12,339 nucleotides of DNA from the NCBI GenBank assembly GCA_028291305.1, contig JAQGII010000132.1, positions 1 to 12,339 of the forward strand, in the 5' to 3' direction. Positions 5,964-12,339 of this stretch are shown in pieces (positions within the stretch are counted from its first letter, which is position 1; each line of letters begins with the position of its first letter). Source of the stretch: Caulobacteraceae bacterium (GTDB lineage Bacteria > Pseudomonadota > Alphaproteobacteria > Caulobacterales > Caulobacteraceae). The translations under genes were made by a program, and so were the position numbers. The notes beneath the pieces are model-generated. The model searched no databases. It was given only the letters and a program-made list of their open reading frames with translations, and was not told where the DNA came from.

Positions 5964-8900
5964 CGGCCGTGGCGTGGAACTGCCGGCGCCCGGCTGGAGC
6001 TTTGCGGAAAGCGCCCAGGGAGAACACGTCGGCGCAGCAGGCGTGTCGGCCGCTCTCCACGTAGTCGGCGTCGTGCCACCAGAAGCGGTCGTTGGCGCGG
6101 GCCATCTTGACCGGCGGCAGCATGGGACTGTGGGGGTGGTCCTGTCCGGCGCGCGCTGTCGCGGCGAAGGGGGCGACCAGCTCCTCGACCGTGTGCACCA
6201 CGCCGCCGAGGACGGTCATGCGCACCTTCGCCGCGTCCTCGATGCGATGCAGAGGATCGCCTTCGACGATGGCGATGTCTGCCATGGCGCCGGGTTCGAG
6301 GACGCCCAGGGGCGCTTCGAGGAATTCGCCATTGAACCGGGTGGCCGTGAGCAGCGCCTCATAGGGAGAAACCCCGTATTTCACCATGCCCCGCAGGTTC
6401 ATGTGCAGGCTGATGCAGTTCAGGTCGATCGGGGAGTCGGTGCCCGCGGTGACCTTGCCGCCGCTGCGCAGCATGTCGCGGATCTGCTCGACGCAGAGCT
6501 TGAGAACGGCCTGCGCCGCGGTGTCTGACGCCTTGGCGGCGTTGGTGCGGCCGATCAGCTTGGCCCGTTCCCAGGACGGGTACAGCGCCAGGATGCGCGG
6601 ATCGTCGGCCAGATCGGGGTCGTCGGCCAGCATGGGGGCGGCCTGGAACAGCGTCGGCGTGCGCCGGGCCCCGGCATGGGCGAACAGGCTGATGACGTCC
6701 TCGTACCCGGCGCCGGCGGGACTGAGCGTGCGCGAATAGCCGAACCGGCTGGTGGCCCCCAGGTGCTCCATCTGGTCCAGCCCGAAGTTGAGCGCCGGGT
6801 AGTGGTAGTGAGACGTGGTGGGGATGCCCCGCTTGTGGCCCCATTCGGCGACGAACTTCTGCTGCTGCAGGGGCGCGCGGACATAGGACTTCATCATGTC
6901 ATAGCCGAGCGCGTCCGCCCGCTGCAGCTCCAGCTCCAACTGGCCTTCCTCGGTCACCGGCCGCATGAAGTTGTAGTAGATGCGCGAGCCATCGATGGCC
7001 TCGCCGGTGGTGAAATAGCGCGGCCCGATCCGCAGGCCGGCGCCGATCGCCTCGCGCTCCTCCACGCCGTGATAGGCCGGGCTGCCCGGCGAGCGGGTGG
7101 TGGTGACGCCGAAGCTCAGCCACAGGCGCCCGCAGCGGTCGCCGTAGGAATAGCCCTGCATCTGGCGATGGTTGTGGATGTCGATCAGGCCGGGAATGGC
7201 GAACAGCCTGGACGCGTCGACGAACTTGACGCCCGTCGGCGGCGCCTTGCCGCCATGCGGGGCCACCGCCGCGATCTTGCCGCCTTCGATGACGACGTCC
7301 ACGTCGCGCAGCACTTCGGGGCCGCGCCCGGCCCAAAGGCCCCCCAGACGAATGACGGTGCGCCCCGGCGGCTTGGCCTGGGTCCAGGTCAGCGGGACCG
7401 GGATGGTCAGCGGGGCGCCGCCCTTGGCGGCGATCAGCTTGAGCTTGCCGTTGGACAGGTAGAGCAGCGAGGCGGAATCGCCGCTCCAGGACGGGGAGTC
7501 GGTGACCTCGTCGTTGAGCTTGGTCGGCTTGCCAGTGATCCGACCACGGACGTCAACGGGCGCGGTCCACAGGAGACTGCCCAGGACATAGGCGATCGAC
7601 TTGCCGTCCGGCGACCAGTGCGGCCCGTCGTCGCCGCGGGTGCCGATCGAGCGGTGCTCGGCCACCGGCGCGTAGGCGGCTTCGCCCGTCGTGCGATCGA
7701 TGGTCAGGATTTCGCTGAGGCCTTCGCGGTAACGCCCGGAATAGGGCTTGAACGCCGCCAGGGCGACCACCTTGCCGTCGGGCGAGAAGGTCGGACGGCC
7801 CGGCTCCCACAGGGGGCCGTGGATCTTCTGCACGGCGCCGGTGTCGACCTGCACCGTATAGACAGCTCCGTTCTGGTCGAGGAAGGCGATCAGGCTGCCG
7901 TCGCGCGACCAGCTGCCGGACACCGCCGCGTCGGGCAGATGGGTGAGCTGGCGCTCCTGCCCTGTGGCCAGCTCCCGCAGCCATATGTCCAGCTTGCCGC
8001 CGCGGTCGGTGGAATAGGACAGCCACCTGCCGTCCGGGGAGAAGGCTGGGTCGGACTTGTGGAACGTGTCCTTGGTCACCGGTTGCGGCCGGCCGCCGAG
8101 GGGCATCAGCCAAATGTCGTTGAGCGCGCGGAAGGCCACGGTCTTGCCGTCCGGCGACAGCGCCGGGCTGCCGATGCCGATGACGGGCTTGGGCGTGAAG
8201 TCGTCGTAGCGAGTCCGGCGGCGCGCATAGACGGGCTTGGACACGGGGACCGTGGCGGAGAAGGCGATGGCCCGATGGGCCCCGCCGCCGAGGCGCTTGC
8301 GGCGGATCTCGCCGTCGGCCGCGTAGACGAACTCGTCGGCGGACAGCCAGGTGACGCGAAAGGGGAAGACGTCCTGGCCCGCGACCATGGGTTTGCCGTC
8401 CAGCATCAGCGTGGTCACGCCGGGGGAGATCAAGGTGTAGACCACGCCCTTGCCGTCGGCGGTGAAGGCCGGGCTGCGCACCTCGGACTGCGCCAGCGGA
8501 TCGGAGCCCGGGCCGGCGATCGCGGCCACCGTACGCCGCCCCCCCGAGGCCAGCTCGACTACCTCGACCTTGGTCTTGTCGCTGACAAAAGCGATCGACG
8601 TCCCGTCGGGCGACCATGCCGGCTCGTATTCCTCGCTGGCGGTGTCCGCCAGGGTGGAGATGGCCCCGGTCGCCAGGTCCAGGACATGCAGGCCGTAGCT
8701 GCCGGTGCGGTCGGAGGAGAAGGCGATGCGCTTGCCGTCGGGCGCGAAACGCGGCTCGCGGCAGTCGAACGGCCCGGAGGTCAGCTGCTTCAGGCCTGCG
8801 CCGTCGCGGCGAACGGTCCACAACTGGAAACCGCCGCTGCGGTAGGACTGGAACACCAGGGTCTGACCGTCGGGCGACCAGTCGGGCATGGCGACGTCGC

Positions 8901-9171
8901 CGAAATCGTCGGTCAACCGCCGCGCCGGCCCGCCGCCGATGTCCAGCAGCCACAGCACGCCATAGAGGTCGAAGGCCACGGTCTTGCCGTCGGGCGAGAC
9001 CGCCGGAGCGATGTTGGTGCCGCGGGAGACGGTGACGTGCGTTCCCTGAACGGCAGGTTGGGCGCCGGCCGGGGCCTGCGGGATCGCCGCGGCCAGGGGC
9101 GCCAGCGCGGCGCCGCCGGTGAGGGAGAACAGGCTGCGGCGGCTCAGGCCGCGCTTCTTGTCTTGGGACAT
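5956..9171 (-). CDS. Exported amidohydrolase with N-terminal TolB-like propeller
   Basis: A 1071-residue two-part enzyme. Residues 8-37 carry a Tat signal (LSRRSLFSL, hydrophobic core, ending AGAQ), so it acts in the periplasm. Residues about 45-590 hold many PD40/TolB-type repeats of the SPDGKTVAF kind. Residues about 605-1000 form a COG1228-type amidohydrolase (imidazolonepropionase/prolidase-like) barrel. Its metal-site residues are all visible: His666 and His668 (DIHNH), Lys761 (MMKSY, probably carboxylated), His788 or His790 (TSHYHY), His803 (MEHLG) and Asp912 (AGTDSP). The family cleaves amide, imide, lactone or Xaa-Pro bonds; the substrate here is unknown. A 70-residue tail with a Cys-Cys pair (1045-1046) follows. 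GGAG lies eight bases before the ATG. The gene is 62 bases downstream of the receptor gene on the same strand, which suggests it processes what the receptor imports. Confidence 0.87.
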   Translation of the reverse strand: MSQDKKRGLSRRSLFSLTGGAALAPLAAAIPQAPAGAQPAVQGTHVTVSRGTNIAPAVSPDGKTVAFDLYGVLWLLDIGGGPARRLTDDFGDVAMPDWSPDGQTLVFQSYRSGGFQLWTVRRDGAGLKQLTSGPFDCREPRFAPDGKRIAFSSDRTGSYGLHVLDLATGAISTLADTASEEYEPAWSPDGTSIAFVSDKTKVEVVELASGGRRTVAAIAGPGSDPLAQSEVRSPAFTADGKGVVYTLISPGVTTLMLDGKPMVAGQDVFPFRVTWLSADEFVYAADGEIRRKRLGGGAHRAIAFSATVPVSKPVYARRRTRYDDFTPKPVIGIGSPALSPDGKTVAFRALNDIWLMPLGGRPQPVTKDTFHKSDPAFSPDGRWLSYSTDRGGKLDIWLRELATGQERQLTHLPDAAVSGSWSRDGSLIAFLDQNGAVYTVQVDTGAVQKIHGPLWEPGRPTFSPDGKVVALAAFKPYSGRYREGLSEILTIDRTTGEAAYAPVAEHRSIGTRGDDGPHWSPDGKSIAYVLGSLLWTAPVDVRGRITGKPTKLNDEVTDSPSWSGDSASLLYLSNGKLKLIAAKGGAPLTIPVPLTWTQAKPPGRTVIRLGGLWAGRGPEVLRDVDVVIEGGKIAAVAPHGGKAPPTGVKFVDASRLFAIPGLIDIHNHRQMQGYSYGDRCGRLWLSFGVTTTRSPGSPAYHGVEEREAIGAGLRIGPRYFTTGEAIDGSRIYYNFMRPVTEEGQLELELQRADALGYDMMKSYVRAPLQQQKFVAEWGHKRGIPTTSHYHYPALNFGLDQMEHLGATSRFGYSRTLSPAGAGYEDVISLFAHAGARRTPTLFQAAPMLADDPDLADDPRILALYPSWERAKLIGRTNAAKASDTAAQAVLKLCVEQIRDMLRSGGKVTAGTDSPIDLNCISLHMNLRGMVKYGVSPYEALLTATRFNGEFLEAPLGVLEPGAMADIAIVEGDPLHRIEDAAKVRMTVLGGVVHTVEELVAPFAATARAGQDHPHSPMLPPVKMARANDRFWWHDADYVESGRHACCADVFSLGAFRKAPAGRRQFHATAVT

Positions 9172-9198
9172 GTACGGAACTCCGCGGAACTAAGGGGC

Positions 9199-9221
9199 CC
9201 CGACGGCCGTGGGCCGCCGGG
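9199..9221 (-). promoter_or_regulatory. Intercistronic stem-loop between receptor and amidohydrolase genes
   Basis: On the minus strand CCCGGCGGCC-CAC-GGCCGTCGGG forms a 10-bp stem with one G-U pair and a 3-base loop. It lies 12 bases after the receptor stop. No U-run follows, so it more likely stabilises the 3' end of the receptor message or lowers read-through than ends transcription. A short direct repeat GGAACT (9176-9181 and 9186-9191) lies between it and the amidohydrolase start. Confidence 0.45.
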
Positions 9222-9233
9222 ACGCATCTGCCA

Positions 9234-11690
9234 TCAGAATTTGTAGCTGAGGCGCGTGTAGTAGAAACCGCCGCTGATCCCGTAGGGGGAGTACTGGTTG
9301 CTGTAGGTAAAGGAAGTGGCCCCGCGGTTGGCCGGCATGACGACGTTTGGGTATTTGTTGAGCAGGTTGTTGGCGCCGAGGGTCAGCGACAGCCGATCGG
9401 TGATCTTCAGGGTGCTGTCGAGATCGACGATCATAGCCGGCGAGACCTGCTCGTCGAACGCCGGGCCGCCGGCGGCGACCGAGGCCGTCTGCGTCACGCC
9501 GCCGTAGCCGGTCAGACGCAGGGTGCTGTCCAGGCGCCAGATCTGCCAGTTGGTGGAGAAGATGAACTTCTCGCGGGGGTTGCCGACGGTGAAGTCGCCG
9601 ACCCGCACCCGGTCGATCAGCACCAGGCCGGCGGCGGCCAGGGCCGCGGGCGGCTGCTCGATGCGCAGGAACTTGGTGTTGTTGAAATTGGCCGAGAAGG
9701 TCCAGCGGAACAGCCCCGCCGCGCCAAAGTCGCGGGCGTAGTCGGCGACGAAATCGAGGCCCGTCGTGCGGGTGTCGGCGCCGTTCGTATAGTAGAACAC
9801 CGCCTGCTGCGGGTTCAGTCCCGCCGAGCGCAGGGCGTTGGAAACCGCCACCGCCGGGCCCAGGCTGCCGGTCTGCAGGATGCGGTCGGTGATGTCGATC
9901 TGGTAGAGGTCGACCGTGACGTTCATGCGCGACATCGGCTGCATGACGAAGCCCACCGAATAGTTGGTCGATTTCTCCGGGCGCAGCGGCGTGGCGCCCA
10001 GGGCCTGGGCCGCGGCGGTGTCCGGGGGCAGCAGCTGCACCGGATAGAGCGACGTGGTCGCGTCGCCGGGCAGCTTCACGCCGATGGTCGAGGCCGAGGC
10101 GTAGTGCTCCTGCTGCAGCGACGGCGCCCGGAAGCCGCTGGACACGGTGCCGCGCAGGGCGAAGCCATGGATCGGCTCATAGCGGGTGGAGACCTTGTAG
10201 GTCACCGCATCGCCGAAGTCGGAATAGTGCTCGTAGCGCCCGGCCAGGGACATTTCCCAGCTGTCGATGATCGGCTGTTCGCCGTTCACATAGAGCGAGA
10301 CGTTGTTGCGCGTGAACCTGCCGGCGGAGAAGGGCGGAAAGCCGCTGACGCCCTGGGCGCCGGCCTGGGTGATCGAGCCGGCGTTGGGCTGGCCGGCCGG
10401 GGCGACATATTTGCCGTCGATGTAGGAGGCCGGATCGCCGGCCACGATGGTCAGGGAGTCCCAGCGATACTCGGCGCCGGCGGCCAGGAACAGCGGCTTG
10501 GCGAACAGGCCCCAGCCGATCGACCGGGTCAGGTCGAAATTGGTGGTCGATTCGTCGGTCCTGAGGGTGCCGAGATAGAAGCGCGTCGGGCTGGCCGGAC
10601 CCATCGAGACGTTGAGCGAGTTTTCCCGATAGTCGACGTTGTCCTGCGAATAGCTGGTCGACAGGTCGTAATCGAAGCCGAACAGCTCGCGCCCCTTGAA
10701 GCCGATGGTTTCCTGGAAGTCGTGGTCCAGCAGGCGCAGCTGGGGCGAATAGCCCAGGGGGTAGACCTGCACGATATTCGAGATGTTGCCGGGCAGGCGC
10801 GGGGTCAGCCAGGCGCGGGTGTCGCGACTGGTGGCGGTGCCGAAGGCGTAGGCCTCCGCGCCATCCCCCACCGGATGATAGGCGTCGAAACCGAAGGCAT
10901 AGAGCTGGCTGGCCGGCTGGCCCGGATGGTTGATGTTGCGGTCGACCGTCTTCTCGCGCGGATCGGGCGCGCCGTTGACCAGCGGGAAGAAGACGCCCGT
11001 GTACGGCTGGCCCCGGTTGGTGAAGTCCGACGAGCGCAGGTCCAGGCTGAGGTTCAGGGCGCCGCCGTGGCCCCAGCCGAGGCCGATGTTGCCGGAACCC
11101 TGTTCCGTCAGGCCGTCTCCGTCGAACGTCTTGCCGCCCAGCAGGCTGACCGACCCACCTTCCGGCTGCTTCTTGAGGATGATGTTGATGACCCCGGCCA
11201 GGGCGTCGGAGCCGTATTGGGCGGAAGCGCCGTCGCGCAGCACTTCGATGTGGTCGATGCCGCTGGAGGGGATCAGGTCCAGGTCCGGCGGCGACTGACC
11301 GTTCTGCGTCGTGCCGTTGACGAACAGGATGGCGGTGTTGTGCCGGCGCTTGCCGTTGATCAGCACCAGGGTCTGGTCGGCGTCCAGGCCGCGCAGGGAA
11401 ACTGTCTTCACCGCGAAACTGGCGCCGGCGCCGCTTGAGGAAGTGGTCGCCGAGGGGACCAGGGTCGCGATCAGGTCGCGCGGGGATTGCTTGCCGCTCT
11501 TCAGCAACTCCGTGGCCGGCAGCACGTCGATGGGCGCCATGCTGGAGGTGACCGTCCTGGACGTGGACCGCGTGCCGGTGACGATGACCGCCTCGACCGA
11601 TGCGCTGCTCGAACCGGCGTCCTCCGCGTGCGCGACGGATTCGACACTCATAAGGGCCAGCATGCTGACCGTCGTCACCAGAAGCTTCAA
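9234..11690 (-). CDS. TonB-dependent outer-membrane receptor
   Basis: An 818-residue receptor importing an unknown ligand across the outer membrane using TonB energy. Residues 1-22 are a Sec signal peptide ending SVAHA. A TonB-box-like VEAVIVTGTRS (32-42) leads into the plug, with KTVSLRGLDADQTLVLINGK (94-113) and HIEVLRDGASAQYGSDALAG (147-166) as hallmarks. A 22-strand-type barrel follows, ending YYTRLSYKF with the terminal Phe used for outer-membrane insertion. There is no FecA-like signalling domain and no sigma/anti-sigma pair nearby. The start is TTG: an in-frame TAG lies just upstream and GAGGGG stands seven bases before the TTG, while the next ATG (11666) would shorten the signal peptide. 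It is the first gene of a two-gene unit with the amidohydrolase. The plug style is common in Caulobacter and sphingomonad receptors. Confidence 0.92.
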   Translation of the reverse strand: MKLLVTTVSMLALMSVESVAHAEDAGSSSASVEAVIVTGTRSTSRTVTSSMAPIDVLPATELLKSGKQSPRDLIATLVPSATTSSSGAGASFAVKTVSLRGLDADQTLVLINGKRRHNTAILFVNGTTQNGQSPPDLDLIPSSGIDHIEVLRDGASAQYGSDALAGVINIILKKQPEGGSVSLLGGKTFDGDGLTEQGSGNIGLGWGHGGALNLSLDLRSSDFTNRGQPYTGVFFPLVNGAPDPREKTVDRNINHPGQPASQLYAFGFDAYHPVGDGAEAYAFGTATSRDTRAWLTPRLPGNISNIVQVYPLGYSPQLRLLDHDFQETIGFKGRELFGFDYDLSTSYSQDNVDYRENSLNVSMGPASPTRFYLGTLRTDESTTNFDLTRSIGWGLFAKPLFLAAGAEYRWDSLTIVAGDPASYIDGKYVAPAGQPNAGSITQAGAQGVSGFPPFSAGRFTRNNVSLYVNGEQPIIDSWEMSLAGRYEHYSDFGDAVTYKVSTRYEPIHGFALRGTVSSGFRAPSLQQEHYASASTIGVKLPGDATTSLYPVQLLPPDTAAAQALGATPLRPEKSTNYSVGFVMQPMSRMNVTVDLYQIDITDRILQTGSLGPAVAVSNALRSAGLNPQQAVFYYTNGADTRTTGLDFVADYARDFGAAGLFRWTFSANFNNTKFLRIEQPPAALAAAGLVLIDRVRVGDFTVGNPREKFIFSTNWQIWRLDSTLRLTGYGGVTQTASVAAGGPAFDEQVSPAMIVDLDSTLKITDRLSLTLGANNLLNKYPNVVMPANRGATSFTYSNQYSPYGISGGFYYTRLSYKF

Positions 11691-11775
11691 GGCAATTCCC
11701 CTCGTCTAAATTTGAGATATCGTTGTTATTTCCTCCTCTTTATTGAACTTGTGTTTTGACACTGCTTCTCCCCCC

Positions 11776-11794
11776 GACGGCGAAAGACGCCGTC
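11776..11794 (-). promoter_or_regulatory. Hairpin upstream of the receptor gene
   Basis: GACGGCG and CGCCGTC form a perfect 7-bp stem around a 5-base loop, about 85 bases before the receptor start. If transcription starts upstream of it, this would be a 5' leader hairpin. Flanking GACACT (11758-11763) and AGTGTC (11801-11806) are also inverted copies and could extend the structure. No U-run follows on the minus strand. Confidence 0.35.
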
Positions 11795-11837
11795 AGGTTA
11801 GTGTCAGTCTCTATTTTTGGAGGATAAGGAAATATCC

Positions 11838-11874
11838 GTATCGCCCGGTTCCGATACAGGACGGCGCCGATACA
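11838..11874. repeat. Three-copy GTATCG/CGATAC repeat cluster, possible operator
   Basis: GTATCG at 11838-11843 is followed by inverted copies CGATAC at 11852-11857 and 11868-11873; the last two share the longer word CCGATACA. Copy starts are 14 and 16 bases apart. The cluster lies about 150-185 bases before the receptor start and could bind a regulator of the receptor/amidohydrolase unit. Confidence 0.4.
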
Positions 11875-12042
11875 ATCCGAGTCAAACCGAAATATGACGG
11901 ATTCGATTACACGACTTGTCTGGTCACGGGATGGGCGCCGCGAGCAAAGCGAGCTGGCGATTTTGCCCAAACAACGGCCAGATTAAGGCGCGGCGGCCGG
12001 GACGGCGGGGCGCGATCACCCCCCTGCACGCCGTGGCGGTGC

Positions 12043-12339
12043 TCAGATGGCCCAGTCGAACGACCGGCCAACCGCCTTCTTCCAGCTGGCGTAGAGGCTG
12101 GCGCGCCGGGCCTCGGGCATGTTCGGCGTCCACCGCTGGTGCGCCTTCCAATGGGCGGACACCTCCTCGAGGTCCGGCCACACGCCGACCGCCAGGCCGG
12201 CGGCGTAGGCGGCGCCTAGGGCGGTGGTCTCCGACACCTCCGGGCGCACCACGGGCAGGCCGAGCATGTCGGCCTGGAACTGCATCAGCAGCTCGTTGGC
12301 CACCATCCCGCCGTCGGCGCGCAGTTCCTTGATGGCGAT
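12043..12339 (-). CDS. glpK: Glycerol kinase, C-terminal fragment (truncated by window edge)
   Basis: The last 98 residues of a FGGY-family kinase; the gene continues beyond the right edge. [17 protein letters not shown] and [21 protein letters not shown] are near-diagnostic for the C-terminal ATPase domain of glycerol kinase, which phosphorylates glycerol to glycerol-3-phosphate in the cytoplasm. The tail (W...WTPNM...R....[13 protein letters not shown]) also matches the family end, so the C-terminus looks complete and intact. The gene lies on the same strand as, and 352 bases upstream of, the receptor gene. The gap and apparent separate promoter region suggest it is not part of that unit. 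Confidence 0.93.
   Translation of the reverse strand: MAIKELRADGGMVANELLMQFQADMLGLPVVRPEVSETTALGAAYAAGLAVGVWPDLEEVSAHWKAHQRWTPNMPEARRASLYASWKKAVGRSFDWAI

Larger units (their letters stand above)
11691..12042. other. Intergenic region between glycerol kinase and the TonB receptor gene
   Basis: A 352-base gap with no convincing gene. The first 220 bases (about 11700-11920) are A+T-richer than their surroundings and should hold the receptor promoter and 5' leader, though I find no clear -35/-10 pair. Notable elements are an unused GAGGAGG on the minus strand near 11735, with no start codon in range, a hairpin at 11776-11794 and a GTATCG cluster at 11838-11874. Bases about 11930-12042 are GC-rich; no clear intrinsic terminator for glycerol kinase is seen. 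Confidence 0.5.

Noticed and set aside
6676..9246. Open plus-strand frame of about 856 codons opposite the amidohydrolase
   Set aside because: Shadow frame whose repetitive AVGREGRA-like pattern is simply the reverse of the SPDGK propeller repeats.
10104..11438. Open plus-strand frame of about 440 codons opposite the TonB receptor
   Set aside because: Shadow of receptor coding sequence; no signal, no domain, no ribosome binding site.
5956..11690. Lasso-peptide type locus (receptor plus isopeptidase)
   Set aside because: The hydrolase is a metal-dependent amidohydrolase, not the serine-type isopeptidase. No precursor peptide, B or C maturation genes, or FecI/FecR pair are present in the window.
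11740..11970. 76-codon minus-strand frame upstream of the receptor
   Set aside because: No recognisable family, no ribosome binding site seen, and it runs through the repeat cluster and hairpin of the receptor's upstream region.
11990..12042. GC-rich stretch after glycerol kinase as a terminator
   Set aside because: No clean stem with a following T-run on the minus strand could be found.

Overview
The window is GC-rich, gene-dense DNA of alphaproteobacterial type. A Caulobacterales relative (Caulobacter, Phenylobacterium or Brevundimonas) is my best guess, from the large TonB-dependent receptor, the twin-arginine-exported beta-propeller enzymes, the TTG start and the codon use. This placement is inference: there is no rRNA or other taxonomic marker. 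I see no tRNA, CRISPR array, transposase or other clear mobile element.

Layout. (1) 1-1887, minus strand: a three-gene operon of exported proteins. It holds a TIGR03118-family beta-propeller-like protein, a FapD-like periplasmic C39 cysteine peptidase, and the first 31 codons of a third secreted protein cut by the window edge. The TIGR03118 protein carries, just behind its Sec signal peptide, a second short segment resembling a double-glycine leader, the type of sequence C39 peptidases cut. This is the most interesting signal in the window. (2) 1888-2255: gap with a likely promoter and a perfect 10-bp inverted repeat. (3) 2256-3113, minus: an unnamed protein with an AP2/HNH-derived DNA-binding signature. 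(4) 3114-3459: divergent, locally AT-rich promoter region with an 11-bp-period direct repeat and, just before the next gene, two overlapping hairpins, one of which covers the ribosome binding site. (5) 3460-5921, plus: a PQQ-dependent dehydrogenase of the membrane-glucose-dehydrogenase type, but soluble and with a Tat-like signal, followed after 17 bases by a small c-type cytochrome, its probable electron acceptor. (6) 5956-11690, minus: a two-gene unit with a TonB-dependent outer-membrane receptor (TTG start) and then a 1071-residue exported TolB-propeller/amidohydrolase fusion. (7) 11691-12042: gap with a GTATCG repeat cluster and a hairpin. (8) 12043-12339, minus: the C-terminal end of glycerol kinase.

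How the parts may work together. Almost everything except glycerol kinase and the DNA-binding protein is exported. The dehydrogenase/cytochrome pair would oxidise a sugar or alcohol in the periplasm and feed electrons to the respiratory chain. The receptor/amidohydrolase pair looks like uptake of a ligand across the outer membrane followed by hydrolysis of an amide, imide or peptide-like bond in the periplasm. The TIGR03118/C39 operon looks like a secretion or surface-maturation module. The specific substrates cannot be read from the sequence.
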